Assembly: GCA_008360955.1 (NCBI GenBank)
Contig: LUCM01009796.1
Location: 1-64,000, forward strand
Length of the DNA: 64,000 nt
Direction: 5' to 3'
From: Fasciolopsis buskii
Taxonomy: Eukaryota; Platyhelminthes; Trematoda; Plagiorchiida; Fasciolidae
Shown here: one piece after another, positions 1 through 10,080 of the stretch
Layout: each line of letters starts with the position of its first letter
Position numbering within the stretch: position 1 is the stretch's first letter
Translations under genes and position numbers: made by a program
Notes under the pieces: generated by a model
What the model was told of the DNA's origin: nothing
Seen by the model: the letters and a program-made list of their open reading frames with translations, nothing else
The model's database searches: none

Positions 1-2015
1 TTCTATACCCCTTTATTGGGATAGAATTTCTCCAGCAATTCGCCCTGCTAGTCGATGCTTGGTGCAGGAAAGTGATAGACACTCAAAGGTCAATGACCGC
101 GACCGGATCGTGCACTGTTGCCGACCAGGTCACGCCTCAGCACATTGGACCGCCAAACCAACAGCCGTACAGTAAGCCACTTTCCGGCTCCCCTAGATAC
201 CGGTCCAATTCCCACTGTCACTACAAAGGTAACCTACCATACGGGGCTCACATGACCTCCGAATTTCCGTCGGTCTGGTCGCTTGGCCCTTGACAAGTTC
301 CACGTAATCAAGGCAGAATTTGACTATGCCCTAGAACTAGGCATCGTACAGCCTTCCGGTAGTCCTTGGGCATTTCCTCCTCATATAGTTATCAAGTACA
401 GTGTAGACTGGTGACCCGACTGAGATTAGTGTAATTAACAAGGGCACTGTTCCCGACAGGTATCCGAATCCTTATATGCAGAACCTCACCTCGGGTTTTC
501 CATGTTACAGGGTCTTTAGCCGCATTGACTAGGTACGGGCTTATAATCAGATTCTTGCAGAGGAGACCAATATACAAAAACGGCATTGGCCACGCCTTTT
601 GGACCGTAGGAGTTCGTGAGGATGCCTTTTGGGCCTAGCAACGAGGTTCAAACTTTCCAAAGGTTCATGCACGAAATTTAGAGAATGTGTTTATCTTGTC
701 CATATCTTAGTTGCAAGCCACTTGAAGGAGCAACATAGCCCACCTGTGCGCTCTTTTCGATTGCCTAAGCAAGTATTGTCTCACAATTAACGCTTCAAAA
801 GCTGAGCTGGGAAAGCCTAGCGTTACACTCGTATGGCGTTGTCTCGGCCTCAGATATAGCTCCAGCGCCGGATAAGGTTACCCCAATTCGGGACTACCCA
901 GAGCCTCGTTCCTACCGACGATTACGACAGTTTGCCTTCCTGGTTAACTTCTATCGTCGAGTCATCCTTAATTTCGCGGAAATCACTGTTCCCTTCACAA
1001 TCTTGTTATGAGGAGTCAAACGTAAGTTCGCGTTTATTAAGGCCCCACAACAAGCGCCCACTTTGATCAGTGGCACTATCACTAAAATAGCGCTGCTCAC
1101 ATCCCGATTCTTCAGCACCCATGTCTCTGATAACCGACGCGTCAGGCACCAACGACTCTTGAAAGCCAAGTGGTTGCAGCCGGCAGAGTCTATATGCAAC
1201 ACATCTTATGGAGAGTTGCTCGATGTCCGGCACGTGTTAGAAGGCTGCCCATTCAAGTTATTCACCGATCAGAAAGCGCTAGTATACTGGTTACGCTCAA
1301 CGTCCCACCGTTACTCACTACGCGAAATTTACCGGATTTTGTTTACACGGTCTGTTATTGGGTGCCACTTCTGAGAATAGCTTCTTTCAGCGTATGAAAC
1401 TTAGTAGACTACGCTGGTTGGGTCACCTGTTGCGTATGACGAACACTCGTCTACCATACCGTGCCTTATTTTGTGTTCCTCCCAAGGAATGGAAGAAGCC
1501 ATGTGGAGGCCAACAGATGACGTGGCAAAGTGGGATGAGAAAATGTACAGCGAAGTTAGGTCAAGTAGGTGTCTCACGTCTTCGTCTTCGTGGTTGGGGT
1601 CCGAAAGACTCGTCGACTTGCTGGCTGGAGACACTGAAGTATATGGCAGTGAACCGTGAACAGCGGCGATCGTGCTGTCATTTTCTATCGAATCAGAATG
1701 ATTGAAAACACGTACGTTTGCACAGTTAGACTGTGTTACGTGTGTTGGCTGCAGCAGCATCTTATATTTTCCTGCCTGTGTAGGTCCACTCCCTGTTCCC
1801 ATTGAATATTCACTCTTTTTATATAAACGTGTAACTCTGGGGAAAAGCGGCGGTCAGTGAGGCTTGCTTTTCTGCTTAACGCTGAACGATGATGATGATG
1901 ATAATGAGACATACGATATGCCTCTGGGGCAGACAACTCGGTCGCTAATGCACTTTCTCGTATACAACAGCTTAGTTTGCTTCCATCACCAACCGTCAAC
2001 GGAGGCCTTCTAATC
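1..2015 (+). mobile_element. Ty3/gypsy retrotransposon pol remnant (protease tail, RT, RNase H), interrupted
   Basis: Frameshifted remnant of a gypsy polyprotein that begins outside the window. In order one can read the end of the protease (FLQQFALLVD near 30-65), the pre-RT linker, RT fingers (near 300-400, AEFDYALELGIVQPS), an RT block with PDRYPNPYMQNLTS (near 450-490) and RVFSRID (near 510-530), and an RNase H segment ending LFTDQKALVYWLRSTS (near 1259-1306). After an inserted LINE fragment (1355-1905) the reading resumes at about 1925 with SGADNSVANALSRIQQ, which is the normal continuation of RNase H toward the integrase zinc finger. Internal stops and frameshifts show it is inactive. 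The order and wording of the motifs resemble the CsRn1-type gypsy clade of flukes; the clade name is recalled, not searched. A second copy of the family lies at 57.0-63.7 kb. Confidence 0.85.
1355..1905 (+). mobile_element. 3' fragment of an EN-RT LINE inserted in gypsy pol
   Basis: 5'-truncated copy containing only the extreme C-terminus and 3' UTR of an EN-RT LINE. The reading includes LRWLGHLLRMTNTRLPY, PPKEWKKPCGGQQMTWQ and WGPKDSSTCWLETL (about 1400-1660). The copy ends in a short GAT/ATG-rich tail near 1885-1905. It is very similar to the copy at 8760-9345 on the same strand, and both share the phrase CGCTGAACGATGATGAT at their 3' ends. It interrupts gypsy RNase H, so it arrived after the gypsy copy. 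The 5' truncation and simple-sequence tail fit target-primed reverse transcription. Confidence 0.8.
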
Positions 2016-2469
2016 ATCGCACATCACCCTGTCCATGACGAAATTAAGCTACAATGGGGTGATGATACACCCTTGTCGAATGTCGCTAGTTGTTTCGAAT
2101 GAACCCGTTGGTTCACCGTATATCGTCACGCAAAAATAGGTCGGATGAGATAATGAACCAGGCGACAAGAAGTTACCGTCGATCAATATGGTGACCAACA
2201 GAACTGGCATTCAAAATTCCTTTAGACCAGATGAGGTAGATAGGTCTAGTTATTTGGATGGTTTTATCTCTTTAAACAAATTCCCAACTGCAGTTTGGTT
2301 TTTGCAGCCGTTATCTTCCCATCAAGGTCCACTGCCCTTGATTACTATCTCATAGCACTCTGTTCAAAATAGCAATAGTGGAAGACCGACAACAAAATAA
2401 CGAATCGGACAGATATAGATCTGGAGTGTTTTCGAATGTGGCATTAAGCCATACTACTTGTTTCCAGCC
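2016..2469. other. Unassigned spacer
   Basis: No convincing coding, RNA or repeat signal. It may be decayed gypsy sequence between RNase H and integrase, but I could not follow the frame beyond about 2015. Confidence 0.4.
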
Positions 2470-2645
2470 ATCGCGTAGAGAGGAGGGAGGTCGTGTATCT
2501 TAAATGGGGCGTCTAACTGCATCTACCGAGCCAGTTCACTGGCTAAAGTTTTCATGCCTTTTTGTCATGTTATCGACTGGCTACCATGACTCATCCTCGA
2601 ACCACTACCTGCCTCGGTACCGTTAGGCTACTTTGTGAACATGCG
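2470..2645 (-). mobile_element. EN-RT LINE C-terminal fragment
   Basis: On the minus strand the segment reads SQSIT, then a stop, then QKGMKTLASELARW, which is the GGQSMTW.KGMK..... motif of the EN-RT LINE C-terminus. The corresponding plus-strand phrase around 2555-2580 (tgccttttTgtcatgttatc) recurs in diverged form at 6738-6760 and 35577-35595. Only about 180 bases are preserved and no catalytic domain remains. Confidence 0.55.
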
Positions 2646-2989
2646 AGCAATGCGTTCCAACCAATTTAATCTAATGCGATTCAGAGCTTCTTCTAATGAC
2701 TAAACCCTAAAATCCAGTATCTTACCTTTAATCTTTGGGTTGGCAGCCTCATTCCCAGCACTGTGGGCTAGTTTTTTATTCCGGTTTGGTGCTTACGTGA
2801 CAGTTAATATATTGAAATATTCAACACGTGGTTGGGGGATGATGTTCACAAAGGCAATGTTCTTGCGTCGTCTTTGTTGTCGATGATAATGTGGTTCACT
2901 ATCTAATGCTTTCTTCTAATCCTTCGCAGATCTATCTTAACGCGGAACCCAGGATTTATTTTTAAACTGCCTTGTTTTTCACCGTCACA
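2646..2989. promoter_or_regulatory. Upstream region of the copper chaperone gene, no motif recognised
   Basis: About 340 bases between a LINE relic and the start codon at 2990. It presumably holds the promoter and 5' UTR of the chaperone gene, by position only. I see no TATA box or other element I would defend. Confidence 0.25.
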
Positions 2990-3236
2990 ATGCCCACATA
3001 CAAATTCAACATGGAGATGGCATGTGAAGGTTGTGCCAATGCTGCAAAAAATGTACTGAGAAAACTTGGTGGTAAGCTCACGGTGATACTAAATCTCGTC
3101 ATTTTTGATAGATAAAGTTACTTCGGTGGAGACTGATGTTGCTAGTCAAACGGTAACAGTCGAATCGGACCTTCCACAGATAGAAATATTGAAGGCTCTG
3201 GAGAAAACCCGAAAGAAAATCACATTGATTTCTTGA
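2990..3236 (+). CDS. ATOX1: ATOX1-type copper chaperone (two exons)
   Basis: Small cytosolic metallochaperone that in this family binds Cu(I) and hands it to the metal-binding domains of P-type copper ATPases. Exon 1 is 2990-3071 and exon 2 is 3112-3236, separated by a 40-base intron (3072-3111) with a GTAAGC donor and a GATAG acceptor in phase 1. The spliced product is 68 residues, the same length as human ATOX1. Residues 10-15 read MACEGC, the MxCxxC copper-binding motif; it is followed by the expected first helix (ANAAKNVLRKLG), a beta segment (DKVTSVETDV) and a second helix ending in KTRKK, which supplies the lysine near the metal site in this family. The start is fixed by the MPTYKF N-terminus, typical of the family. 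The frame is open through TGA at 3234-3236 with no lesions. It stands alone, surrounded by transposon relics. I regard it as a functional host gene. Confidence 0.93.
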
Positions 3237-3719
3237 CGACTTCATGGATCACATTGCATTCCGTCAGATTTCATTCAAATCCAACATTCTACGCAGCTAA
3301 CAATTGATAACTTCTCTTTCGCGGTCATTTGATCCTCATTCGCCTATAGGCAATTTTCATGCGCCATACTTTATTTCTTGCAAATTATGTAAGCGCCTAA
3401 GTTACTGGGTGGGCCAGTAATTCTCCTCATGAACTGATAGGAAATATTAGATTCAGCGCCCTCTCCTGAATACATGAATCAGTTTACCTCATTTCGATGT
3501 TTTATGCTGGCATTTTTTGTTCTTACAGATGATGTCTTGCCACTTTTTGCCATGTTTATTGTTTTTCATTAGACATGGGGGAATGGATAATATAGACGTC
3601 TTTGCTTAATATGTAAATGACAAATGTAGCAAGAGCGCTGTTAATCTTAGACTTTGATACTTGTTACCAAAAGGTGATCCGTTAGGTTTGCTTTACTGTT
3701 TTGCATTAGCGATTAGGCA
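3237..3719. other. Probable 3' UTR and downstream spacer
   Basis: AT-rich sequence after the chaperone stop codon. No canonical AATAAA was found on the plus strand close to the gene, so the transcript end cannot be placed. No other feature seen. Confidence 0.35.
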
Positions 3720-3953
3720 TTGTCGTATCCGATAATCTTCTACGACAGTTTCGTCACCAGATTAGTTTCTTTAGCAGGTCTAGGTTTGGTGGCCGGGATT
3801 ACGATTTTCTTATACGGCAAATGCTCACCGCTATTAGCGGGACTTTTTCATCAAATATACCCAAAGGTTAGACGAAAATGTGCCAGTCGTAACTGTTCAT
3901 CCCTTTTATGTTTGCGAATTCTAGGAAAGTTTAGCCCCGCGAAACGCATCTAG
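3720..3953 (+). CDS. Uncharacterised open segment with one hydrophobic helix
   Basis: A 77-codon open segment whose start would be a TTG at 3720, so it is more likely an exon or chance than a complete gene. Residues 12-32 form a hydrophobic, glycine-containing helix (GLGLVAGITIFLYG) followed by a cysteine and a proline. A TTAG acceptor-like site precedes it (about 3713-3718) and an AAAG/GTTAGA donor-like site lies near 3866. The spacing of an aspartate, glycine-rich helix and following proline is faintly like MICOS subunit Mic10, but the second glycine motif of that family is absent. Chance openness in AT-rich DNA is an equally good explanation. Confidence 0.2.
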   Translation: MSYPIIFYDSFVTRLVSLAGLGLVAGITIFLYGKCSPLLAGLFHQIYPKVRRKCASRNCSSLLCLRILGKFSPAKRI

Positions 3954-4949
3954 AATATAGCCTCATGGATTCAAAGGCACATGCTCCAGGTGGAATCAGT
4001 TCACCTGTTCAATCAGAGATCAGGCAAATAGGCGACCGGAATGGCGCTGTCTGTGATTTGCATTTGACAGATTAAATAAGGCAGAAGGGTTACGTCTCGT
4101 GGTGCTTTAAGAGGGATGGCGTAAATTCTCGCGGGCCGGTGTACGAAGAAGATTACATGAGTGGGAAAATTAGTACTGCACTATCCTAGAGCCCTGAATT
4201 TTCTGGGCAACATTGTTCGTATGGATGACGTCATTCGACGAACGAGTGTTTATATCATTGCTTCTTTTTAAGCATATTTTCAAAAGTGCGGAACAGTAAT
4301 TGTTGTGGAAGGACAAACTTCATTGTTCTTTCTTTAGAGTTGACAAATTGAGCCTATGCGTATGACACAGCTTGTTGATCTCCAGTTAGAGGTAACGTGG
4401 TAGCAGAGGTCCTGTCTCCAGAAGAGAGTGATTACCTACCAACTACCACAGGCATATGGGGTCGGCATTCACGATAGACGCACATTTCAGAACGATGTGG
4501 TTTCATTCGTCGAGAAGCTAAAATGCGTTTAATGAGGATAATGAAGGTACGAGTTTTTCCTTAAAAACGTGAATAGCTTAGAAATTTAAGGAAAACGGGG
4601 ACAAAGAAGATCGGACTCCTGCAAGTTGTATGTCGAAAATGGAGCACACCAGATAATTATCTAGGTAAAAGCTGGGAAAGTAATATACAGAGTCGTTTAG
4701 AAACAAGGTAGTAGCAGAAGAATAACTTAGTTCGAATAGTCGAGAAGACCAGTACTGGTGGACGTTATCATTTTGCATTACTCTTTTCAACCGCTTATGT
4801 AAAACAATCTGGTTTGTATAGTATTCACTTATAAATCGCAGTGAGCGAGCAGAGAGTTAATTTAGTACAACAAACAATCGATGTCATCTCCATGACAAAC
4901 ACAGAGTCTGTGTTAATGGCTTTTGTGTACGAATAGCTGGGTTGCTTAA
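3954..4949. other. Unassigned spacer
   Basis: No recognisable protein, RNA or repeat. An open stretch on the minus strand (4578-4790) has no familiar motif and may be decayed sequence downstream of the Penelope-like element. Confidence 0.35.
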
Positions 4950-6320
4950 TCAGAATAGCATTGCATCACTGAAGGTCAGCATTACATAACAAGAGTTTAA
5001 AACGTTTGATTGTTATTAAATGTTTCGCGATTGATGATCCCGGGTCAAGATCAGGATAATTACTCATTGTATTTTGTGACATTGGTCTGACCAATCACTA
5101 GGAACATGTTCTGACATCCTTCATGAAGGTCTTGTCTGTTCTCTCAACTGCAGGTGAACTGGTACACGAGATGTGAGGCAGAATGTGACATCCGACTAGA
5201 TCCACGTTGATTCAGAATGGTCCTTCGGGTGGTTGGCAAGATGTGAAGTCCTGCGGCTGGGAGTGTGCGGTCTATAGATGATTTAAGTGTGTGACGCACA
5301 CCATTGAGAATATGGTCTCTGGTGTATAGAGCTTTCTTCATTGCTCCATAGGTTGAGTCACCCGTTGGCTTTTGTTGACTATGAACGTCAGTGAATTTTG
5401 GTAGCTAACCGAGAGGGCGCCTGGCATGCAGCTACTTCCGGAACGATGGCAAGGGATCTTTGCTAAGCTGCGTTTGTATACAGTTGGTATAAAACTTGCG
5501 AGATGCAAGCACTGGCCACCCTATATGGCTTTCCCGAGGATGGATGGTTTTATGGTCCCATTTGATCGTCTCAAAAGTTTGGTGTTTAAAAGTTGAGACA
5601 CGTTGTGCCTTTCTTCTTCAGAAACTGAGAGATTGCGGTGAGCAGAGCTAGTTTCAAAATGCTGATAACATTTGTAGAATCAATAAAAATAGGACTGTCG
5701 TTCACAAGTTGTTTGTGCAAAACCAGTTTGGAAATACAGTCGTCTAACATCATATCCGCCATGCATAAAAACATCTACTGGTGTTGGGCGGCCCATTGCC
5801 ACACCATCGAATTGTCTGCATGCGGTGCCTTCGAAATCCAATGGAATATTATGGGTATATAATATAATAAACGGTCAACGGGAATGTGTAGTTAATTGTT
5901 TGATGAGATAAAATCGCGTAAACAATCAAGTGTTTCATGAAGGGGCACATCGATGGAAAACATCGGGTCAGAAGTTAGGGAAATATTTTCGAAAGTCTTT
6001 CTTACAGAGGCGTCAAGAATTTTAGGAGTAAGATCTAAAATATCCACTAACCAGCGGCCCAGTTTGTGATACAGGGAGTTCTGCGTGCATAGTGATGCTC
6101 TTATCGTGATACCAGGTTTATGGATTTTTGATGGGGCGAGGTGTTCCTATTGGCTTAAGGTTTCTGTACTGAGCTTCGGAGATGTAACAGTGCAACAACA
6201 AAATTTGTAACTCAGGGGTGAGTAAACATTCTGTGAGATGGTTGTCGTCTGGTGCTTTGTCTTTCTTGAACTTTTGGCCTAGTTCCTCAGTATCTGATTC
6301 ATTTTGGACTTGCAAACATC
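4950..6320 (-). mobile_element. Penelope-like element remnant (RT plus GIY-YIG-type endonuclease end)
   Basis: Read on the minus strand. The most diagnostic piece is QFDGVAMGRP (near 5785-5815), the RT motif B of Penelope-like elements (usual form Q.DGVAMGSPLGP), preceded by LDFEGTACR. Further downstream come a basic linker, RTLPAAGLHILPTTRRTIL and then HLVYQFTCS (near 5144-5175), which in this family introduces the C-terminal GIY-YIG endonuclease domain. After a frameshift, GRTDKTFMKDVRTCS and SSIAKHLITI follow (5030-5145), matching the conserved R.....EH and HL..T positions of that domain, with the glutamate of the EH pair lost. Multiple stops and frameshifts show decay. The upper part (6118-6315) probably belongs to the N-terminal region but has no hallmark motif. 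Confidence 0.7.
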
Positions 6321-6849
6321 CTTGGTCACTATAAACGCTGAATTTAATCTGTACGCCCGTTCAACGCAGTTTGTAACTGAATATTATATAATTCACATTG
6401 TTTTACGTAAGCGGTTGGAAAGGGTAATACAAAATGTTAACGCATTGCAGTATCGGTCTTCTTTCTTTATTATTTCCAGTTCAGTATGGAAAACCAAACT
6501 TGCACCAGCGTGCTCTGGTTGTGGGTACTACTTCAAAGTATCATTTGCTCAAGCGGAAAAAACACGGATAATAATGAGAGAAATAGTAAGTTGAAGAACT
6601 AAAAAAGGAAGAAAGGTTCCGGATGCAGAAACGCCATTGAGGCATATCATCCATTGTCTCCAACCACTGCCTCGTGGGCCCCAAACCGGTAGTGTAGCTG
6701 CACACACACGAGAAAGTTTATCGATTAGAGCTTTCATGCCTTTTATCCATGTCATCGACTGGCCAACCCAAACCATCTTCAACCATAATCTGCTTCGACT
6801 AACAGGGGAAAAGTATGTCCAAACCATCCTAAACTATTCTGATTGACCG

Positions 6850-7035
6850 TGGGTTGTCAAGTGGATTAGGCGTCTGTCACCGAAGGGGTCACAGGTTGGA
6901 ATCCCAGATCTCCCGGTCACTTTGGTGGCAGTCGGCAAATCATCGTCGTCCGATTCGTTATCACACTTGACCTGGCGGTTCTATCCACCTACAAGCCTTA
7001 GGGTCACGGCAGCGGCTCCCCACCTCCACCTCGTG
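6850..7035 (+). mobile_element. tRNA-derived SINE copy 1
   Basis: The 5' part is tRNA-like: an A-box-like TCAAGTGGATTAGGCG at about 6857 and a B-box-like AGGTTGGAATCCC at about 6893, separated by roughly the usual spacing. The copy continues into a non-tRNA body. The same head recurs on the minus strand at 30385-30465 and on the plus strand at 40680-40770. It sits between the post-RT region and the C-terminus of the surrounding minus-strand LINE. No good acceptor stem forms in this copy, so it is not a functional tRNA. Confidence 0.6.
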
Positions 7036-8689
7036 TAATGGGACATACCTTTCCCATATTCACGCATTGGACATGTCATAAAAAGCTAAACCCTGGGACC
7101 CAGTACCTTAGCATGATTTCTGAGTTATTCACGAAATTCTCCAAGCACATTGTACTTATACTACGAAGACAACGGTGTTCAAACACCGAAAGTCTTCACA
7201 TATCTCAACGGCCATGTTTCGGAACTGACCCCATTGCTGCCGTGTCTACTCGGCCGCATCGATAACCGGATTTCAAGCCGACACCTCAAATGCGTGGAGT
7301 TAGCAAATATCAATCGAGCATTCTGTATGCATGAAGACCCTTCCACTGACATACGATCATCAGATGGGATACAACTTCTCCAAGTAACCAAATCTGTCCT
7401 CCGCGCCCAGTTGTTCGCCTGTAAGAACGAAGTTTGGCTTTGAGCTAATCCAGTCCTACAACAGTATTTAACGTCTCACAGGTGCAAAATGCATCCAAAA
7501 CTCACGTATAACATCGTTTAGGCGACTGAGAAAAACGTGCAACCTACTTGAATCTTCCTTCGGTAGCAAAACATCATCCGCACATTTCACATCGGATAGA
7601 TTCCTGTTTGAGTAAATATCAGTCCTACTGTACTCACATAAGGATAGGACTATCTCCATAACCACCTAAAAAGCTTAAAAAAGGCGAGAGAGAGGGGAAC
7701 CTTAGCGAAAACCATTTTTCGTAGTAAATTCGGACGAGACGTCATAAGCGACAACTCGGCTTCGACTGTTTTCATATAGAGATTGGATGAGTAAAATGAA
7801 TTTCTCTGACCCACCCTTCAATGAGATGCAACGCCAAAGAACTGCTCGATTCACTGAGTCGAACGCAGTTTTCAAACCCAGAACGATAGAAATCGTGGGT
7901 CTACGGAATACACGCTTTTGTTCTGAAATCTGTCGCAAACTGAAAGTTCCGTCAATACAATCCCGACCGGGACGGAAAACGGCTTGATTCTCACACGTAC
8001 GCCTTACGTCAGTACTAGATAATTGGCGGAGGACAATGCCCAACAGCAGTTTGGATGCAATGCTTACTACACTTATTCCTCTGTGGTTTTTACATGAAGA
8101 CCTATCACCTTTATTGCAAATCGGCACAACCACCGATTTACACCAGTCCTTAGAAATGTTTACTTCCCCGAAGACCTCCCATGAGTTTTGTTAACCACAA
8201 TGTTAACACTTCGCCACCATTCTTGAGGAGGGCGACAATCCATCTGATCCAGCTGCCTTATACTTGTTAGGAAAACGTACTGCTCTGATCGGCTGCATCT
8301 GCGATGCAGGAATGATATCCACCTGGATAGGTTTACTTGTGGGCGTAACTGGAAGACCACACTGTGGTCGTGGGCCCGCTAAACTGCTGCCGAAAATGTT
8401 CCGCCCAACGCGACAGCCGACCCCCCTGGGAATGAATCAGCAAAACGTTGGATTCTTTAAACACCTCGCTTACGGCAGGCTTCCGCGGACTAGTATTAAT
8501 AATCAGTCGACTGCTGCCGATATCCGCAGCTTTTTTCATTTTCCTACACGTCCCTACCACTGCTGCTCCAGGTCACTTGCCAAACTTCTGATCAGCTGAA
8601 GTCTCAAGGATCTACGCGCTTCATTGTATGTTGCACCCGAAGGGACGGACACGCGAGCATCTAACTGAAGTCGACAATATCCATCGTCC

Positions 8690-9345
8690 CTGAGGTTTTT
8701 GTGGCAAGTAGTTATGCGTGGCAGTTGCCGCTGAGTGCAGTGCTCCAGTGATCTGCTTCAAGTATTCGTTTATATCCTGTGCTATGGCTAGGATTGGATG
8801 GAGTGGCCGGGTGAGTAATGCGGAGATCAGGAGTCTAATACTAGATGTTGGCTCTCAGAATACCTTGTTTCAGCGTATGAAACTAAGTAGACTACGCTAG
8901 TTGGGCCACGTGTCGCGTATGACGAACACTCGTCTACCATACCGTGCCCTATTTTGTGTTCCTCCCAAGGAATGGAAGAAGCCATGTGGAGGCCAACAGA
9001 TGACGTGGCAACGTGGGATGAGAAAATGTACAGCGAAGTTAGGTAAAGTAGGTGTCTCACGTCTTCGTCTTCGTGGTTGGGGTCCGAAAGACCCGTCAAC
9101 TAGCTGGCTAGAGACACTGAACCGTGGTGATCGTGTTGTCATTTTCTATCGAATCAGAATGATTGAAAACACGTGCGTTTGTACAGTTAGACTGTGTTAC
9201 GTGTGTTGGCTGCAGCAGCATCTTATATTTTCCCGCCTGTGTAGGCCTACTCTCTGTTCCCCTTGGATATTCACTCTTTTTATATAAACGTGGTCATTGA
9301 GGCTTGCCTGGCTGTTTGACGCTGAACGATGATGATATCCTGGGC
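8690..9345 (+). mobile_element. 3' fragment of an EN-RT LINE nested in an opposite-strand LINE
   Basis: Reads WSGRVSNAEIRSLILD, LGHVSRMTNTRLPY, WKKPCGGQQMTWQRGMRK and WGPKDPSTSWLETL (8790-9120), then a 3' UTR ending with a GATGATGAT tail near 9340. It is near-identical to 1355-1905 from position about 8860 on, but extends further 5', so the two are independent 5' truncations of one source. A single stop interrupts the C-terminal frame at about 8899. It separates the endonuclease and RT parts of the minus-strand LINE. The left boundary (8690-8770) is approximate. Confidence 0.8.
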
Positions 9346-10080
9346 ATTCCGTTGAGACGAAAACCGCATTGAGAGTTTCGATAAGAACTGAAGTCGGTAA
9401 TTATTGTCTAGAATCAGCTGTGCCCGGCAAATGGCTTTTGTGTTGGTATGACCACGGACTGGGTGCCAACAAAAGCGAGCCAGGACCAAGGAGTGGTCTG
9501 AGTCCACAGGTGTGGACCAGAGATTGGCACTCCTCGAATGATCCACACCATCAGTGACTGATGGCAATGTGATCGATGTGAGTCCAACGCTGGGATGGCG
9601 AAGGGGGGCACCGCGTGAGCCGATGTCGCTTTTATGCCGAGAATTGCCGTTCACCAGAAACGGGATGTGGTCAGAACAAACATAGATGAGACAAATTCCG
9701 TTGTCGGTCCGATCGGCTGGGACAAAAAATCTGTCTCCGATGCGCCGTTTTGTCCATGGTAAGTACCCAAGTTGAGCGACAAAAACCGGCAACGTCCGGG
9801 CACACTGCGGAATAACCGAGATTACTCTCGGTAGAACTCGTATTTGGCGTCAGGGGAGCTGCGGTCGGCAAACGAACAACGATGCCTCAATAGATTGCTG
9901 TTCACGCGTACAGAACCTTCTAGCTGAACTGCACGCAGACGGCAGTTGACTGGGGTCTGGCGGTAGCCAAGCGGTCGACATCGTGGGTTCGAGTACTTCC
10001 GATTTCATGTCTTTCTGTGACGGCCGGCCATCTTCCTGAAAACTGCACACTCGTATTATCAATAAGGCCAACTAGAAGAC

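Larger units (their letters stand above)
6330..10080 (-). mobile_element. EN-RT LINE, nearly complete but decayed, with two insertions
   Basis: A minus-strand non-LTR retrotransposon read from high to low coordinates. The apurinic-like endonuclease occupies about 10080-9345 (ADRTDNG near 9700, DSDHSLVLARF near 9470). The linker and RT fingers are at about 8690-8160 (RKPAVSEVFKESN, LSRWAEHF). RT motifs run from 8133 to 7450: NHRGISVVSIASKLL, QAVFRPGRDCIDGTFSL, AFDSVNRAVLW and the catalytic box as CADDVLL, with Y replaced by C. The post-RT region at 7391-7179 has SCIPSDDRMSVE and SSETWPLR. The C-terminal GQSMTW and VWGPRGSG lie at 6827-6640. Stops and frameshifts occur between blocks. A plus-strand LINE fragment (about 8690-9345) and a plus-strand SINE (about 6850-7035) interrupt it, so it predates both. 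Element ends are uncertain. Confidence 0.8.
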
